From Acanthosoma haemorrhoidale (taxonomy: Eukaryota; Arthropoda; Insecta; Hemiptera; Acanthosomatidae), in the NCBI GenBank assembly GCA_930367205.1, contig CAKNEZ010000017.1:124001-188000 (forward strand): DNA of 64,000 nucleotides. Reading direction: 5' to 3'. Positions 1-11,618 of this stretch are shown in pieces. The notes under the pieces are model-generated. The model saw only the letters and a list, made by a program, of their open reading frames with translations. It made no database searches and was not told where the DNA came from. The position numbers and the translations under genes were made by a program. Numbering within the stretch: the stretch's first letter is position 1; each line of letters begins with the position of its first letter.

Positions 1-211
1 CAAAGGTCTGACAGTAAGAGTCTAGGTTTAGATGGTGTTGAAACAAAGGTGTGACGGGTAAAGTCTAGGTTTAGATTTAGTGGAACAGAGGTGTGACTGT
101 AATAATCTAGGTTAAGAGAGTGTTGGAACAAAGGTGTGACAGTAAGAACCTAGGTTTGGATCGTGTTTAATTAGTAGTCTGACAATTAAGTCTATGTTGA
201 GATTGTGCTAG
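1..211 (+). repeat. First copy of a segment repeated at 2270-2480
   Basis: Bases 1-211 match 2270-2480 with an offset of 2269 bp, including the TTAATTAGTAG marker unit (GTGTTTAATT at 163 and 2432) and the shortened GTAGTCTGACAATTAAGTC variant. After GCTAGAACAG the two diverge. Here the next bases are AAGTGGGAC, whereas the 2270 copy and the related copies near 14568, 22969, 29294, 40394, 48795 and 55120 continue GGGTGTGTTACAG. Compared with 14568-14741 this copy lacks 174 bp (four units plus 2 bp), with the breakpoints inside a shared AGAACAG. Confidence 0.85.
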
Positions 212-2269
212 AACAGAAGTGGGACATTTAGAGTCTAGGTTTAGATTGTGTTGGAACAGGGGTATTACAGTTATAGTCTAGGTTAGGATCTTGTTGGAAC
301 TGGTGTGACAGTCATAATCTAGGTTTAGAGCGTGTTGGAACAGAAGTGTATCAGTAAGAGCCTAGGTTTGGATCTTGTTAGAACAGAGGTGTGACAGTGA
401 GAATCTAGGTTTAGATTGTGTTGGAAAAAAGGTGTGACAGGTAAAGTCTAGGTTAAGATTTAGTTGAAACAGAGGTATGACAGTAATAGTCTAGGTTAGG
501 ATCTTGTTGGAACAGAGGTGTGACAGTTATAATCTAGGTTTAGAGCGTGTTGGAACAGAAGTGTATCAGTAAGAGCCTTGGTTTGGATCTTGTTAGAACA
601 GAGGGGTGTCAGTGAGATCCGAAGATTAGATAGCAATGGAACAAAAGAGTGACAGTGAGAGTCTAGGTTTAGATCGTGTTAGAACATAGGTGAGAAAGTT
701 AGAGTCTAGGTTTAGATCGTGTAGGAACCGAGATGTGACAGTTAGAGTCTAGGTTTAGATCGTGTTGGAACAGAGGTGTGACATTTAGAGTCTAGGTTTA
801 GATTGTGTTGGAACAGGAGTGTATCAGTTAGAACCTAGGTTTAGATCGTGTTGAAACAGAAGTGTGACATTTAGAGTCTAGGTTTAAATCGTGATGGAAC
901 CAAGGTGTGACAGTTAGAGTCTATGTTTAGATCGTGTTCAAACTGAGGTGTGACAGTTAGAGTCAAGGTTTAGAGCGTGTTGGAACAGAAGTGTATCAGT
1001 AAGAGCCTAGGTTTGGATCTTGTTAGAACAGAGGGGTGTTAGTGAGATCCAAGGATTAGATAGCAATGGAACAAATGTGTGACGGGTAAAGTCTAGGTTT
1101 ATATTTAGGTAAAACAGAGGTGTGAGAGTAACAATCTAGGTTTAGAGCGTGTTGGAACAGAAGTGTATCAGTAAGAGCCTAGGTTTGGATCTTGTTAGAA
1201 CAGAAGTGATACATTTAGAGCCTAGGTTTAGATTGTGTTGGAACAAAGGTGTGACGAGTTATGTCTAGGTTTAGATTTAGTTGGAACAGAGGTGTGACAG
1301 TAATAGTCTAGGTTAGGATCTTGTTGGAACAGAGGTATGACGGTTATAATCTAACTTTAGAGCGTGTTGGAACAGAAGTGTATCAGTTAGAGCCTAAGTT
1401 TGGATATTTTTGGAACAGAGGTGTGACAGTAATAATCTAGGTTTAGAGAGTGTTGGAACAAAGGTGTCACAGTAAGAACCTAGGTTTGGATCGTGTTTAA
1501 TTAGTAGTGTGACAATTAAAGTCTATGTTGAGATTGTGCTGGAATAGGTGTGTGTTACAGTAATAGTCTAGGTTTAGAGGGTGCTGAAACATAGGTGTGA
1601 CAGTTAGATCATAGGTTATGATCATGTTGAAACAGAGGGGTGTCACTAAGATCCAAGGATTAGGTAGCAATGGAACAAAAGTGAGAGTCTAGGTTTGGAT
1701 CTTGTTAGAACAGAAGTTTGACATTTAGAGTCTAGGTTTAGATTGTGATGGAACCAAGGTGTGACAGTTAGAGTCTATGGTTAGATCGTGTTCGTACTGA
1801 GGTGTGACAGTTAGAGTCTAGGTTTAGAGCGTTTTGGAACAGAAGTGTATCAGTAAGAGCCTAGGTTAGGATCTTGTTGGAACAGAGGTGTGACAGTTAT
1901 AATCTAGGTTTAGAGCGTGTTGGAACAAAGGTGTGACGAGTTATGTCTAGGTTTAGATTTAGTTGGAACAGAGGTGTGAGAGTAACAATCTAGGTTAGGA
2001 TCTTGTTGGAACAGAGGTGTGACGGTTATAATCTAACTTTAGAGCGTGTTGAAACAGAAGTGTATCAGTTAGAGCCTAAGTTTGGATATTTTTGGAACAG
2101 AGGTGTGACAGTGAGATCCAAAGATTAGATAGCAATGGAACAAAAGAGTGACAGTAAGAGTCTAGGTTTAGATATTGTTGAAACAGAGGTGTGACGGTTA
2201 TAATCTAGGGTAAGAGCGTGTTGGAACAGAAGTGTATCAGTTAGAGCCTAAGTTTGGATCTTTTTGGAA

Positions 2270-2480
2270 CAAAGGTGTGACAGTAAGAGTCTAGGTTTAG
2301 ATGGTGTTGAAACAAAGGTGTGACGGGTAAAGTCTAGGTTTAGATTTAGTGGAACAGAGGTGTGACTGTAATAATCTAGGTTAAGAGAGTGTTGGAACAA
2401 AGGTGTGACAGTAAGAACCTAGGTTTGGATCGTGTTTAATTAGTAGTCTGACAATTAAGTCTATGTTGAGATTGTGCTAG
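2270..2480 (+). repeat. Second copy of the 2269-bp-offset segment
   Basis: This is the partner of 1-211 and is preceded by the same GGATCTTTTTGGAAC context that precedes the related copies near 14345, 22745, 29070, 40170, 48570 and 54900. It keeps the full continuation through the GATCATAGGTTATGATCATG unit and the GATTCGGTAGCAATGG unit, so it is the less damaged of the two left-zone copies. Confidence 0.85.
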
Positions 2481-3099
2481 AACAGGGGTGTGTTACAGTA
2501 ATAGTCTAGGTTTAGAGGGTGCTGAAACATAGGTGTGGCAGTTAGATCATAGGTTATGATCATGTTGAAACAGAGGGGAGTCACTAAGATCCAAGGATTC
2601 GGTAGCAATGGAACAAAAGTGTGACAGTGAGAGTCTAGGTTTGAATCTTGTTAGAACAGAAGTGGGACATTTAGAGTCTAGGTTTAGATTGTGTTGAAAC
2701 AGGGGTGTTACAGTTATAGTCTAGGTTAGGATCTTGTTGGAACAGAGGTGTGACAGTTATAATCTAGGTTTAGAGCGTGTTGGAACAGAAGTGTATCAGT
2801 AAGAGCCTAGGTTTGGATCTTGTTAGAACAGAGGTGTGACAGTGAGAATCTAGGTTTAGATTGTGTTGGAAAAAAGGTGTGACGAGTAAAGTCTAGGTTA
2901 AGATTTAGTTGAAACAGAGGTATGACAGTAATAGTCTAGGTTAGGATCTTGTTGGAACAGAGGTGTGACAGTTATAATCTAGGTTTAGAGCGTGTTGGAA
3001 CAGGGGTGTTACAGTAATAGTCTAGGTTTAGAGCGTGCTGAAACATAGGTGGGACGGTTAGAGCCTAGGTTAAGATCATGTTGAAACAGAGGGGTGTCA

Positions 3100-4391
3100 G
3101 TGAGATCCGAAGATTAGATAGCAATGGAACAAAAGAGTGACAGTGAGAGTCTAGGTTTAGATATTGTAGAAACAGAGGTGTGACGGTTATAATCTAGGGT
3201 AATAGCGTGTTGGAACAGAAGTGTATCAGTTAGAGCCTAAGTTTGGATCTTTTTGGAACAGAGGTGTGACAGTTAGAGTCTAGGTTTAGATGGTGTTGGA
3301 ACAAAGGTGTGGCGTGTAAAGTCTAGGTTTAGATTTAGTTGAAACAAAGGTGTGACTGGTACAGTCTAGGTTTAGATTTAGTTGGAACAGAGGTGTGACA
3401 GTAATAGTCTAGGTTTAGATCTTGTTGGAACAGAGGTGTGACAGTGAGAGTCTAGGTTTAGATCGTGTAACAACAAAGGTGAGACAGTTAGAGTGTAGGT
3501 TTAGATCGTGTAGGAACCGAGTTGTGACAGTTAGAGTCTAGGTTTGGATCGTGATGGTACCGAGGTGTGACAGTGAGAGTCTAGGTATAGATCGTGTTCG
3601 AACAAAGGTGTGACATTTAGAGTCTAGAATTTGATTGTGTTGGAACAGGGGTGTTACAGTAATAGTCTAGGTTTAGAGCGTGCTGAAACATAGGTTGGAC
3701 GGTTAGAGCCTTAAGTTAAGATTATGTTGAAACAGAGGAGTGTCAGTGAGATCCGAAGATTAGATAGCAATGGAACAAAAGAGTGACAGTGAGAGTCTAG
3801 GTTTAGATATTGTAGAAACAGAGGTGTGACGGTTATAATCTAGGGTAATAGCGTGTTGGAACAGAAGTGTATCAGTTAGAGCCTAAGTTTGGATCTTTTT
3901 GGAACAGAGGTGTGACAGTTAGAGTCTAGGTTTAGATGGTGTTGGAACAAAGGTGTGGCGTGTAAAGTCTAGGTTTAGATTTAGTTGAAACAAAGGTGTG
4001 ACTGGTACAGTCTAGGTTTAGATTTAGTTGGAACAGAGGTGTGACAGTAATAGTCTAGGTTTAGATCTTGTTGGAACAGAGGTGTGACAGTGAGAGTCTA
4101 GGTTTAGATCGTGTAACAACAAAGGTGAGACAGTTAGAGTGTAGGTTTAGATCGTGTAGGAACCGAGTTGTGACAGTTAGAGTCTAGGTTTGGATCGTGA
4201 TGGTACCGAGGTGTGACAGTGAGAGTCTAGGTATAGATCGTGTTCGAACAAAGGTGTGACATTTAGAGTCTAGGATTAGATTGTGTTGGAACAGGGGTGT
4301 TACAGTAATAGTCTAGGTTTAGAGCGTGCTGAAACATAGGTTGGACGGTTAGAGCCTTAAGTTAAGATTATGTTGAAACAGAGGAGTGTCA
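3100..4391 (+). repeat. 646-bp tandem duplication (15 units, two copies)
   Basis: Two adjacent copies, about 3100-3745 and 3746-4391, align with an offset of 646 bp: GCAATGG starts at 3121 and 3767, and TGTTCGAACA at 3595 and 4241. The offset is 15 units plus 1 bp. The block carries variants not seen in the long-period zone, including GATGGTACCGAGGTG, GTGTAACAACAAAGG and the 10-bp palindrome TGTTCGAACA. One visible difference between copies is TAGAATTTGATTG near 3625 against TAGGATTAGATTG near 4272. Confidence 0.85.
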
Positions 4392-5499
4392 GTGAGATCT
4401 AAAGGTTAGATAGCAATGGAAAAAAAGAGTGACAGTGAGAGTCTAGGTTTAGATATTGTTGAAACAGAGGTGCGACGTTTATAATCTAGGGTTAGAGCGT
4501 GTTGGAACAGAAGTGTATCACGTAGAGCCTAAGTTTGGATCTTTTTGGAACAGAGGTGTGACAGTGAGAGTCTAGGTTTAGATGGTGTTGGAACAAAGGT
4601 GTGACGGGTAAAGTCTAGGTTTAGATTTAGTTGAAACAGAGGTGTGACAGTGAGAGTCTAGGTTTATATCGTGTTAGAACATAGGTGAGACAGTTAGAGT
4701 CTAGGTTTAGTTCGTGTAGGAACCGAGATGTGACAGTTAGAGTCTAGGTTTAGATCGTATTGGAACAGAGGTGTGACATTTAGAGTCTAGGTTTAGATTG
4801 TGTTGGAACAGGGGTGCTAAAGTAATAGTCTAGGTTTAGAGCGTGCTGAAACATAGGTGGGATGGTTAAAGCCTAGGTTAAGATCATGTTAAACAGAGGG
4901 GTGTCAGTGAGATCCAAGGATTAGATAGCAATGGAACAAAAGTGTGACAGTTAGAGTCTAGGTTTAGGTCGTGTAGGAACCAAGGCGTGACAGTTTAAGC
5001 CTAGGATTTGTGCGTGTTGGTACAAACGTGTAACAGTGAGAGTCTAGGTTTAGATCGTGTTAGAACAAAGGTGAGACGGTCAGAGTCTAGGTTAAGGTCG
5101 TGTAGGAACCGAGTTGTGGCAGTTAGAGTCTACGTTAGGATCTTGTTGGAACAGAGGTTTGACAGTGAGAGTATAGGTATAGATCGTGTTGGAACAAAGG
5201 TGTTACAGTTATAATCTAGGTTTTGAGTGTGTTGGAACAGGAGTGTATCAGTTAGAACCTAGGTTTAGATCGTGTTGAAACAGAAGTGTGACATTTAGAG
5301 TCTAGGTTTAAATCGTGATGGAACCAAGGTGTGACAGTTAGAGTCTATGGTTAGATCGTGTTCGTACTGAGGTGTGACAGTTAGAGTCTAGGTTTAGAGC
5401 GTTTTGGAACAGAAGTGTATCAGTAAGAGCCTAGGCTTGGATCTTGTTAGAACAGAAGTGTGACATTTAGAGTCTAGGTTTAGATTGTGTTGGAACAGG

Positions 5500-6540
5500 G
5501 GTGTTACAGTAATAGTCTAGGTTAGGATCTTGTTGGAACAGAGGTGTGACAGTTATAATCTAGGTTTAGAGCGTGTTGGAACAGAAGTGTATCAGTAAGA
5601 GCCTAGGTTTGGATCTTGTTAGAACAGAGGTGTGACAGTGAGAATCTAGGTTTAGATTGTGTTGTAACAAAGGTGTGACGGGTAAAGTCTACGTTTAGAT
5701 TTAGCTGAAACAGAGGTGTGACAGTAATAGTCTAGGTTAGGATCTTGTTGGAACAGAGGTGTGACAGTTATAATCTAGGTTTAGAGCGTGTTGGAACAGG
5801 GGTGTTACAGTAATAGTCTAGGTTTAGAGCGTGCTGAAACATAGGTGGGACGGTTAGAGCCTAGGTTAAGATCATGTTGAAACAGAGGGGTGTCAGTGAG
5901 ATCCGAAGATTAGATAGCAATGGAACAAAAGAGTGACAGTGAGAGTCTAGGTTTAGATATTGTAGAAACAGAGGTGTGACGGTTATAATCTAGGGTAATA
6001 GCGTGTTGGAACAGAAGTGTATCAGTTAGAGCCTAAGTTTGGATCTTTTTGGAACAGAGGTGTGACAGTTAGAGTCTAGGTTTAGATGGTGTTGGAACAA
6101 AGGTGTGGCGTGTAAAGTCTAGGTTTAGATTTAGTTGAAACAAAGGTGTGACTGGTACAGTCTAGGTTTAGATTTAGTTGGAACAGAGGTGTGACAGTAA
6201 TAGTCTAGGTTTAGATCTTGTTGGAACAGAGGTGTGACAGTGAGAGTCTAGGTTTAGATCGTGTAACAACAAAGGTGTGACAGTTAGAGTGTAGGTTTAG
6301 ATCGTGTAGGAACCGAGTTGTGACAGTTAGAGTCTAGGTTTGGATCGTGATGGTACCGAGGTGTGACAGTGAGAGTCTAGGTATAGATCGTGTTCGAACA
6401 AAGGTGTGACATTTAGAGTCTAGAATTTGATTGTGTTGGAACAGGGGTGTTACAGTAATAGTCTAGGTTTAGAGCGTGCTGAAACATAGGTTGGACGGTT
6501 AGAGCCTTAAGTTAAGATTATGTTGAAACAGAGGAGTGTC
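5500..6540 (+). repeat. Displaced third copy of the 646-bp block with its left flank
   Basis: This segment repeats about 2700-3745 at an offset of 2796 bp: CAGGGGTGTT at 3001 and 5797, GCAATGG at 3121 and 5917, TGTTCGAACA at 3595 and 6391. It shares TAGAATTTGATTG with the first rather than the second tandem copy, so it is closer to the 3100-3745 copy. The homology covers sequence on both sides of the 646-bp unit, so a larger segment was copied. Confidence 0.8.
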
Positions 6541-6779
6541 AGTGAGATCTAAAGGTTAGATAGCAATGGAAAAAAAGAGTGACAGTGAGAGTCTAGGTTT
6601 AGATATTGTTGAAACAGAGGTGCGACGTTTATAATCTAGGGTTAGAGCGTGTTGGAACAGAAGTGTATCAGTAAGAGCCTAGGTTTGGATCTTGTTAGAA
6701 CAGAAGTGTGACATTTAGAGTCTAGGTTTAGATTGTGTTGGAACAAAGGTGTGACGAGTTATGTCTAGGTTTAGATTTA

Positions 6780-7425
6780 GTTGGAACAGAGGTGTGACAG
6801 TAATAGTCTAGGTTAGGATCTTGTTGGAACAGGGTGTGACGGTTATAATCTAACTTTAGAGCGTGTTGGAACAGAAGTGTATCAGTTAGAGCCTAAGTTT
6901 GGATATTTTTGGAACAGAGGTGTGACAGTGAGAGTCTAGGTTTAGATGGTGTTGGAACAAAGGTGTGACGGGTAAAGTCTAGGTTTAGATTTAGTTGGAA
7001 CAGAGGTGTGACAGTAATAGTCTAGGTTAGGATCTTGTTGGAACAGGGTGTGACGGTTATAATCTAACTTTAGAGCGTGTTGGAACAGAAGTGTATCAGT
7101 TAGAGCCTAAGTTTGGATATTTTTGGAACAGAGGTGTGACAGTGAGAGTCTAGGTTTAGATGGTGTTGGAACAAAGGTGTGACGGGTAAAGTCTAGGTTT
7201 AGATTTAGTTGGAACAGAGGTGTGACAGTAATAATCTAGGTTAAGATAGTGTTGGAACAGGGTGTGACGGTTATAATCTAACTTTAGAGCGTGTTGGAAC
7301 AGAAGTGTATCAGTTAGAGCCTAAGTTTGGATATTTTTGGAACAGAGGTGTGACAGTGAGAGTCTAGGTTTAGATGGTGTTGGAACAAAGGTGTGACGGG
7401 TAAAGTCTAGGTTTAGATTTAGTTG
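6780..7425 (+). repeat. 214-bp tandem, three copies
   Basis: The one-base-shorter unit beginning GAACAGGGTGTGACGG occurs at 6827, 7041 and 7255, exactly 214 bp apart. The offset is five 43-bp units less the missing base. Each copy runs through GTTATAATCTAACTTTAGAG, GTGTATCAGTTAGAGCC and GGATATTTTTGGAAC before returning to the start. This is a local amplification of a five-unit block. Confidence 0.88.
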
Positions 7426-10067
7426 GAACAGAGGTGTGACAGTAATAATCTAGGTTAAGAGAGTGTTGGAACAAAGGTGTGACAGTAAGAACCTAGGTTT
7501 GGATCGTGTTTAATTAGTAGTGTGACAATTAAAGTCTATGTTGAGATTGTGCTGGAACAGGGGTGTGTTACAGTAATATTCTAGGTTTAGAGGGTGCTAA
7601 AACATATGTGTGTCAGTTAGATCATAGGTTATGATCATGTTGAAACAGAGGGGTGTCACTAAGATCCAAGGATTAGGTAGCAATGGAACAAAAGTGTGAC
7701 AGTGAGAGTCTAGGTTTGGATCTTGTTAGAACAGAAGTGTGACATTTAGAGTCTAGGTTTAGATTGTGTTGGAACAGGGGTGTTACAGTTATAGTCTAGG
7801 TTAGGATCTTGTTGGAACAGACGTGTGACAGTTATAATCTAGGTTCAGAGCGTGTTGGAACAGAAGTGTATTAGTAAGAACCTAGGTTTGGATCTTGTTA
7901 GAACAGAGGTGTGACAGTTAGAGTCTAGGTTTAGAGCGTGTAGGAACAGAAGTGTATCAGTAAGAGCCTAGGTTTGGATCTTGTTAGAACAGAGGGGTGT
8001 CAGTGAGATCCAAGGATTAGATAGCAATGGAACAAAGGTGTGACGGGTAAAGTCTAGGTTTATATTTAGGTGAAACAGAGGTGTGACAGTAATAGTCTAG
8101 GTTAGGATCTTGTTGGAACAGAGGTGTGAGAGTAAAAATCTAGGTTTAGAGCGTGTTGGAACAGAAGTGTATCAGTAAGAGCCTAGGTTTGGATCTTGTT
8201 AGAACAGAAGTGTGACATTTAGAGTCTAGGTTTAGATTGTGTTGGAACAAAGGTGTGACGAGTTATGTCTAGGTTTAGATTTAGTTGGAACAGAGGTGTG
8301 ACAGTAATAGTCTAGGTTAGGATCTTGTTGGAACAGGGTGTGACGGTTATAATCTAACTTTAGAGCGTGTTGGAACAGAAGTGTATCAGTTAGAGCCTAA
8401 GTTTGGATATTTTTGGAACAGAGGTGTGACAGTGAGAGTCTAGGTTTAGATGGTGTTGGAACAAAGGTGTGACGGGTAAAGTCTAGGTTTAGATTTAGTT
8501 GGAACAGAGGTGTGACAGTAATAATCTAGGTTAAGAGAGTGTTGGAACAAAGGTGTGACAGTAAGAACCTAGGTTTGGATCGTGTTTAATTAGTAGTGTG
8601 ACAATTAAAGTCTATGTTGAGATTGTGCTGGAACAGGGGTGTGTTACAGTAATATTCTAGGTTTAGAGGGTGCTAAAACATATGTGTGTCAGTTAGATCA
8701 TAGGTTATGATCATGTTGAAACAGAGGGGTGTCACTAAGATCCAAGGATTAGGTAGCAATGGAACAAAAGTGTGACAGTGAGAGTCTAGGTTTGGATCTT
8801 GTTAGAACAGAAGTGTGACATTTAGAGTCTAGGTTTAGATTGTGTTGGAACAGGGGTGTTACAGTTATAGTCTAGGTTAGGATCTTGTTGGAACAGACGT
8901 GTGACAGTTATAATCTAGGTTCAGAGCGTGTTGGAACAGAAGTGTATTAGTAAGAACCTAGGTTTGGATCTTGTTAGAACAGAGGTGTGACAGTTAGAGT
9001 CTAGGTTTAGAGCGTGTAGGAACAGAAGTGTATCAGTAAGAGCCTAGGTTTGGATCTTGTTAGAACAGAGGGGTGTCAGTGAGATCCAAGGATTAGATAG
9101 CAATGGAACAAAGGTGTGACGGGTAAAGTCTAGGTTTATATTTAGGTGAAACAGAGGTGTGACAGTAATAGTCTAGGTTAGGATCTTGTTGGAACAGAGG
9201 TGTGAGAGTAAAAATCTAGGTTTAGAGCGTGTTGGAACAGAAGTGTATCAGTAAGAGCCTAGGTTTGGATCTTGTTAGAACAGAAGTGTGACATTTAGAG
9301 TCTAGGTTTAGATTGTGTTGGAACAAAGGTGTGACGAGTTATGTCTAGGTTTAGATTTAGTTGGAACAGAGGTGTGACAGTAATAGTCTAGGTTAGGATC
9401 TTGTTGGAACAGGGTGTGACGGTTATAATCTAACTTTAGAGCGTGTTGGAACAGAAGTGTATCAGTTAGAGCCTAAGTTTGGATATTTTTGGAACAGAGG
9501 TGTGACAGTGAGAGTCTAGGTTTAGATGGTGTTGGAACAAAGGTGTGACGGGTAAAGTCTAGGTTTAGATTTAGTTGGAACAGAGGTGTGACAGTAATAA
9601 TCTAGGTTAAGAGAGTGTTGGAACAAAGGTGTGACAGTAAGAACCTAGGTTTGGATCGTGTTTAATTAGTAGTGTGACAATTAAAGTCTATGTTGAGATT
9701 GTGCTGGAACAGGGGTGTGTTACAGTAATATTCTAGGTTTAGAGGGTGCTGAAACATATGTGTGTCAGTTAGATCATAGGTTATGATCATGTTGAAACAG
9801 AGGGGTGTCACTAAGATCCAAGGATTAGGTAGCAATGGAACAAAAGTGTGACAGTGAGAGTCTAGGTTTGGATCTTGTTAGAACAGAAGTGTGACATTTA
9901 GAGTCTAGGTTTAGATTGTGTTGGAACAGGGGTGTTACAGTTATAGTCTAGGTTAGGATCTTGTTGGAACAGATGTGTGACAGTTATAATCTAGGTTCAG
10001 AGCGTGTTGGAACAGAAGTGTATTAGTAAGAACCTAGGTTTGGATCTTGTTAGAACAGAGGTGTGAC
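7255..10067 (+). repeat. 1076-bp tandem repeat, nearly three copies
   Basis: Markers recur at exactly 1076 bp: GTGTTTAATT at 7506, 8582 and 9658; CAATGG at 7681, 8757 and 9833; the short GAACAGGG unit at 7255, 8331 and 9407. The offset is 25 units plus 1 bp. Copies 1 and 2 are almost identical over the part I compared and share AACATATGTGTGTC and the AGTGTATTAG unit. The third copy departs near 10067, where GACAGTGAGAATC replaces GACAGTTAGAGTC. The repeat starts inside the third 214-bp unit, so the 214-bp amplification sits at its left end. Confidence 0.9.
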
Positions 10068-10169
10068 AGTGAGAATCTAGGTTTAGATTGTGTAGGAACA
10101 GAAGTGTGACATTTAGAGTCTAGGTTTAGATTTAGTTGGAGCAGATGTGTATCAGTAAGAACCTAGGTT

Positions 10170-11618
10170 TGGATCTTGTTAGAACAGAAGTGTGCTTTTA
10201 GAGTCTAGGTTTAGATTGTGTTGGAACAGGGGTGTTACAGTAATAGTCTAGGTTCAGAGCGCTGTAAAACATAGATGTGACGGTTAGATCCTAGGTTAAG
10301 ATCATGTTGAAGCAGAGGGGTGTCAGTGAGATCTAAGGATTAGGTAGAAATGAAACAAAAGTGTGACAGTGAGAGTCTAGGTATAGATCGTGTTGAAACA
10401 GAAGTGTGACATTTAGAGTCGAGGTTTAGAGTGTGATAAAACCAAGGTGTGACAGTTTAAGCCTAGGATTTGTGCGTGTTGGTACAAACGTGTAACAGTG
10501 AGAGTCTAGGTTTAGATCGTGTTAGAACATAGGTGAGAAAGTTAGAGTCTAGGTTTAGATCGTGTAGGAACCGAGATGTGACAGTTAGAGTCTAGGTTTA
10601 GATCGTGTTGGAACAGATGTGTGACATTTAGAGTCTAGGTTTAGATTGTGTTGGAACAGGAGTGTATCAGTTAGAACCTAGGTTTAGATCGTGTTGAAAC
10701 AGAAGTGTGACATTTAGAGTCTAGGTTTAAATCGTGATGGAACCAAGGTGTGACAGTTAGAGTCTATGGTTAGATCGTGTTCAAACTGAGGTGTGACAGT
10801 TAGAGTCAAGGTTTAGAGCGTGTTGGAACAGAAGTGTATCAGTAAGAGCCTAGGTTTGGATCTTGTTAGAACAGAGGGGTGTCAGTGAGATCCAAGGATT
10901 AGATAGCAATGGAACAAAGGTGTGACGGGTAAAGTCTAGGTTTATATTTAGGTAAAACAGAGGTGTGAGAGTAACAATCTAGGTTTAGAGCGTGTTGGAA
11001 CAGAAGTGTATCAGTAAGAGCCTAGGTTTGGATCTTGTTAGAACAGAAGTGATACATTTAGAGCCTAGGTTTAGATTGTGTTGGAACAAAGGTGTGACGA
11101 GTTATGTCTAGGTTTAGATTTAGTTGGAACAGAGGTGTGACAGTAATAGTCTAGGTTAGGATCTTGTTGGAACAGAGGTATGACGGTTATAATTTAACTT
11201 TAGAGCGTGTTGGAACAGAAGTGTATCAGTTAGAGCCTAAGTTTGGATATTTTTGGAACAGAGGTGTGACAGTAATAATCTAGGTTTAGAGAGTGTTGGA
11301 ACAAAGGTGTCACAGTAAGAACCTAGGTTTGGATCGTGTTTAATTAGTAGTGTGACAATTAAAGTCTATGTTGAGATTGTGCTGGAATAGGGGTGTGTTA
11401 CAGTAATAGTCTAAGTTTAGAGGGTGCTGAAACATAGGTGTGACAGTTAGATCATAGGTTATGATCATGTTGAAACAGAGGGGTGTCACTAAGATCCAAG
11501 GATTAGGTAGCAATGGAACAAAAGTGTGACAGTGAGAGTCTAGGTTTGGATCTTGTTAGAACAGAAGTTTGACATTTAGAGTCTAGGTTTAGATTGTGAT
11601 GGAACCAAGGTGTGACAG
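10170..11618 (+). repeat. Partial block X in the left zone (X0)
   Basis: This segment matches 12579-13941, the left half of block X1. The offset is 2409 bp at GCAGAGGGG (10312 and 12721), falling to 2323 bp at CAATGG (11511 and 13834) because X1 lacks two units. It includes the GCGCTGTAA, TTTAAGCCTAGGATTTG and TTAATTAGTAG (11336) units. It ends near 11618, where GACAGTT continues as TAAGCC instead of AGAGTC. It shows that block X predates, or was exported from, the 25.8-kb arrangement. Confidence 0.8.

Noticed and set aside
1620..1640. ATGATCAT palindrome in the GGTTATGATCATGTTG unit as a regulatory site
   Set aside because: It is an 8-base dyad found in one unit class that always travels with the TTAATTAGTAG marker. 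Its recurrence is explained by block amplification, with no sign of independent conservation.
5008..5214. A 68-codon open frame on the plus strand, the longest seen
   Set aside because: It lies wholly within about five satellite units and its translation just repeats the unit in rotating frames (SES.G.DRV.TKV twice). It exists because local substitutions removed the usual TAG and TGA stops, has no recognisable domain, and is the kind of gap expected by chance in 64 kb of such repeats.
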